Part shown: positions 6,880-8,564 of the stretch, piece by piece
Layout of the letters: every line of letters starts with the position of its first letter
Position numbering within the stretch: position 1 is the first letter of the stretch
Assembly: GCA_900550185.1 (NCBI GenBank)
Contig: URRN01000083.1
Span: 1-8,564 of the forward strand
Origin: an uncultured Collinsella sp.
GTDB taxonomy: Bacteria; Actinomycetota; Coriobacteriia; Coriobacteriales; Coriobacteriaceae
DNA: 8,564 nucleotides
Direction: 5' to 3'
The notes under the pieces: model-generated
What the model saw: only the letters and a program-made list of their open reading frames with translations
Told to the model about the DNA's origin: nothing
The model's database searches: none
Position numbers and translations under genes: made by a program

Positions 6880-8034
6880 ATGGTCGAGTGGATTGTTAAG
6901 CGTGCGCAGGGCGACCGTGCGCGCGTGGGCACGTTGACGGGCGTGGTGTGTATTCTCGCCAATGTGGCACTATGCGCTGCGAAGGGCGTAATTGGCGTGC
7001 TGTCGGGATCGGTTTCGATTGTGGCGGATGCCATGAACAACCTGTCCGATGCCAGCTCGAATATCGTGAGCGTGCTGGGCTTTAAGCTGGCGAGCAAGCC
7101 GGCCGACCCCGAGCATCCTTACGGCCACGGTCGCTACGAGTATCTCTCGGGTCTGGTCGTGGCGGCGCTCGTGCTGCTGATTGGCGTTGAGCTGGTGAAG
7201 TCCTCGGTCGAGCGCGTCATCCACCCCGAACCTGTCGAGTTCTCGCTTGCCCTGGTGGCAGTTCTAGTGCTTTCGATGGTCGTAAAGCTGTGGATGGCGG
7301 CCCTCAACCAAAAGCTCGGTGACCGCATTGAGTCCGAGACGCTGCATGCGACCGCGCAGGATTCCAAGAACGATGTCCTAGCCACGGGCGCCGTGCTGGC
7401 GTGCGCGATTGTTTCGCAGGTGACGCACATCAATCTTGACGCATGGGTCGGCCTTGCCGTTGGCGCCTATATTGGCTGGAGCGGTTTTGAACTCATCCAG
7501 GATACGGTGAGCCCGCTTTTGGGTCAGTCGCCCGATCCTAAGCTGGTCAAGCACATCCGAGACAAGATCATGAGCTACCCCGGCGTTTTGGGCGTTCACG
7601 ATCTGATGGTTCACGACTACGGCCCGGGCAGGAAGTTTGCAAGTGCGCACGCCGAGATGGCGGCCGAGGCCAGCCCGCTGGAAAGCCACGACACGCTCGA
7701 TAACATCGAGCAGTCGTTTAGGAACGAAGACGGCATGATCGTCACGCTTCACTACGACCCCATCGTGACCGACGATCCAAAGGTGGCGAGCATGCGCCTG
7801 CGTATCAACGCAATGGCTCAGGAGATCGATAACCGCCTCTCGATTCATGACCTACGCTGTGTGCCGGGTCCTACGCACACCAACGTGATCTTTGACTGCG
7901 TGCGTCCCTCGGATCTGCAGATGAGTGCCGAAGACGTAAAGCACGCGCTGACACAACGGGTCGAATCGGAATATCCCAAGTCGATTGCCAAGATTACGAT
8001 CGACGAAGACTACGTAGGGCATACCCACGAGTAA
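6880..8034 (+). CDS. Cation diffusion facilitator family transporter, predicted Mn2+ exporter
   Basis: This 384-residue inner-membrane protein exchanges cytosolic divalent metal for protons. It has the CDF plan: six TM helices in residues about 15-205, with TM2 SGSVSIVADAMNNLSDASSN (42-61), the conserved HPYGHGRYEYL (79-89) and TM5 around residues 155-180. Transport-site residues are Asn53 and Asp57 in TM2 and Asp161 and Asp165 in TM5. The Asn-Asp/Asp-Asp set is reported for manganese exporters such as pneumococcal MntE, whereas zinc exporters carry His-Asp/His-Asp. The cytoplasmic region holds two successive similar modules: VHDLMVHDYGPG (239-250) and IHDLRCVPGPTH (322-333). This fits the longer CDF subgroup with an extended dimerisation region. 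ATG 6880 follows a G-rich ribosome binding site (6866-6870) and a start-stop pair ATGTAG at 6874. The metal assignment is inference from the motif; the family call is firm. Confidence 0.93.
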   Translation: MVEWIVKRAQGDRARVGTLTGVVCILANVALCAAKGVIGVLSGSVSIVADAMNNLSDASSNIVSVLGFKLASKPADPEHPYGHGRYEYLSGLVVAALVLLIGVELVKSSVERVIHPEPVEFSLALVAVLVLSMVVKLWMAALNQKLGDRIESETLHATAQDSKNDVLATGAVLACAIVSQVTHINLDAWVGLAVGAYIGWSGFELIQDTVSPLLGQSPDPKLVKHIRDKIMSYPGVLGVHDLMVHDYGPGRKFASAHAEMAAEASPLESHDTLDNIEQSFRNEDGMIVTLHYDPIVTDDPKVASMRLRINAMAQEIDNRLSIHDLRCVPGPTHTNVIFDCVRPSDLQMSAEDVKHALTQRVESEYPKSIAKITIDEDYVGHTHE

Positions 8035-8060
8035 GGCTATGCCGGCAAAGCAGGTTATGC

Positions 8061-8070
8061 AGAAGGGGAG
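8061..8070 (+). promoter_or_regulatory. Ribosome binding site of the phosphatase gene
   Basis: AGAAGGGGAG ends 3 bases before ATG 8074, and its AAGGGGAG core fits a Shine-Dalgarno sequence. No terminator or clear promoter is visible in the 39 bases after the cation transporter, so the two genes probably share a transcript. Confidence 0.6.
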
Positions 8071-8073
8071 AGC

Positions 8074-8564
8074 ATGAAGAAGCTGTATCTACTCCGCCAC
8101 GGTCAGACGGAGTTTAACGTCAAAAAGCTGGTCCAGGGCCGCTGCGATTCACCGCTGACCGACCTGGGTCGTCAGCAAGCCGGGATGGCAGCCGCGTGGC
8201 TCAAAGCCCACAACGTCGTTCCCGACAAAGTGGTCTCTTCGCCCTTAGGCCGAGCCATGGACACGGCAAGTCTCGTCGCAACCGAACTCCTCGGCCGGGA
8301 TGCAGCAGTCGAGCCCTGCGAAGGCATCATCGAGCGCAGCTACGGCACCTTCGAAGAAGGCCCCCACGACGCCCTACCCACCGACGTCTGGGACCCCGGC
8401 GAGGACCTGATCCCATTTGGCGGAGAAGGAAGCCATGCCCTGCAGGAGCGCATGGTGGGCGCCCTCACCAATCTCATGGGCGCCGAGGGGACCGAAACCC
8501 TCCTAGCAGTAAGCCACGGCAGCGCTAGCCGCCAATTCATCAAGGCTGCAGCCCCAGAGGGCTT
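8074..8564 (+). CDS. Histidine phosphatase family protein (phosphoglycerate-mutase-like), partial
   Basis: The first 163 codons of a branch-1 histidine phosphatase are present; the gene runs off the right edge. The N-terminus MKKLYLLRHGQTEFN carries the catalytic RHG motif, with His9 forming the phosphohistidine and Arg8 and nearby residues binding phosphate. QGRCDSPLTDLGRQQA (22-37) and SSPLGRAMDTA (about 58-68) are the usual substrate-pocket segments, the latter with the conserved Arg. An acidic residue in IIERSYGTFEEG is the likely proton donor, and the second catalytic His is His148 in VSHGSASRQ. The family includes cofactor-dependent phosphoglycerate mutases and many broad-specificity phosphatases (PhoE, GpmB, CobC types). 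Total length would be about 200 residues, nearer to the small phosphatases than to GpmA. The substrate cannot be assigned from this sequence. Confidence 0.92.
   Translation, partial: MKKLYLLRHGQTEFNVKKLVQGRCDSPLTDLGRQQAGMAAAWLKAHNVVPDKVVSSPLGRAMDTASLVATELLGRDAAVEPCEGIIERSYGTFEEGPHDALPTDVWDPGEDLIPFGGEGSHALQERMVGALTNLMGAEGTETLLAVSHGSASRQFIKAAAPEG

Overview
The window looks like two unrelated genomes joined near position 670. Bases 1 to about 678 are visibly poorer in G+C. They read on the minus strand as the middle of a MacB/FtsX-type ABC transporter permease, in a style typical of Bacteroidales. From about 661 to the end the DNA is G+C-rich, with strong G/C third-position bias and short intergenic gaps. 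Its protein style and gene order suggest a gut actinobacterium of the Coriobacteriia, most likely Collinsella or a close relative. That taxonomic reading is inference from protein style, not a database match. The join falls in a stretch of about 19 bases that makes sense as coding sequence for both genes, so a chimeric metagenome contig is the most economical explanation.

From 662 to 5475 lies the distal part of a fatty-acid synthesis operon, all on the plus strand and tightly packed: 3'-truncated-side fabF (the first third is missing), accB (biotin carrier protein), fabZ (3-hydroxyacyl-ACP dehydratase), accC (biotin carboxylase) and a fused accD-accA (both carboxyltransferase subunits in one 574-residue chain). 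AccB, AccC and AccDA together make a complete acetyl-CoA carboxylase that supplies malonyl-CoA. FabF condenses malonyl-ACP with the growing chain, and FabZ dehydrates the intermediate. Gaps are 3 to 10 bases and accC overlaps accDA, so co-transcription and translational coupling are likely.

Forty bases after accDA is a stand-alone PTS EIIC-like membrane protein (GTG start) with no attached IIA or IIB domain. It appears to lack a histidine that the sugar-transporting members usually carry. It is bracketed by two similar imperfect palindromes. A strong intrinsic terminator at 6769-6800 closes this transcription unit.

A second unit starts after the terminator. It has a candidate promoter, then a cation diffusion facilitator whose metal-site residues (Asn/Asp in TM2, Asp/Asp in TM5) point to manganese efflux, then a histidine-phosphatase-family gene that runs off the right edge. 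No RNA gene, CRISPR array, insertion sequence or phage gene was seen. No gene-free stretch exceeds 300 bases; the longest is 6731-6879. I found no convincing novel system. The points most worth checking are the chimeric join, the paired palindromes around the EIIC gene and the unusual EIIC itself.
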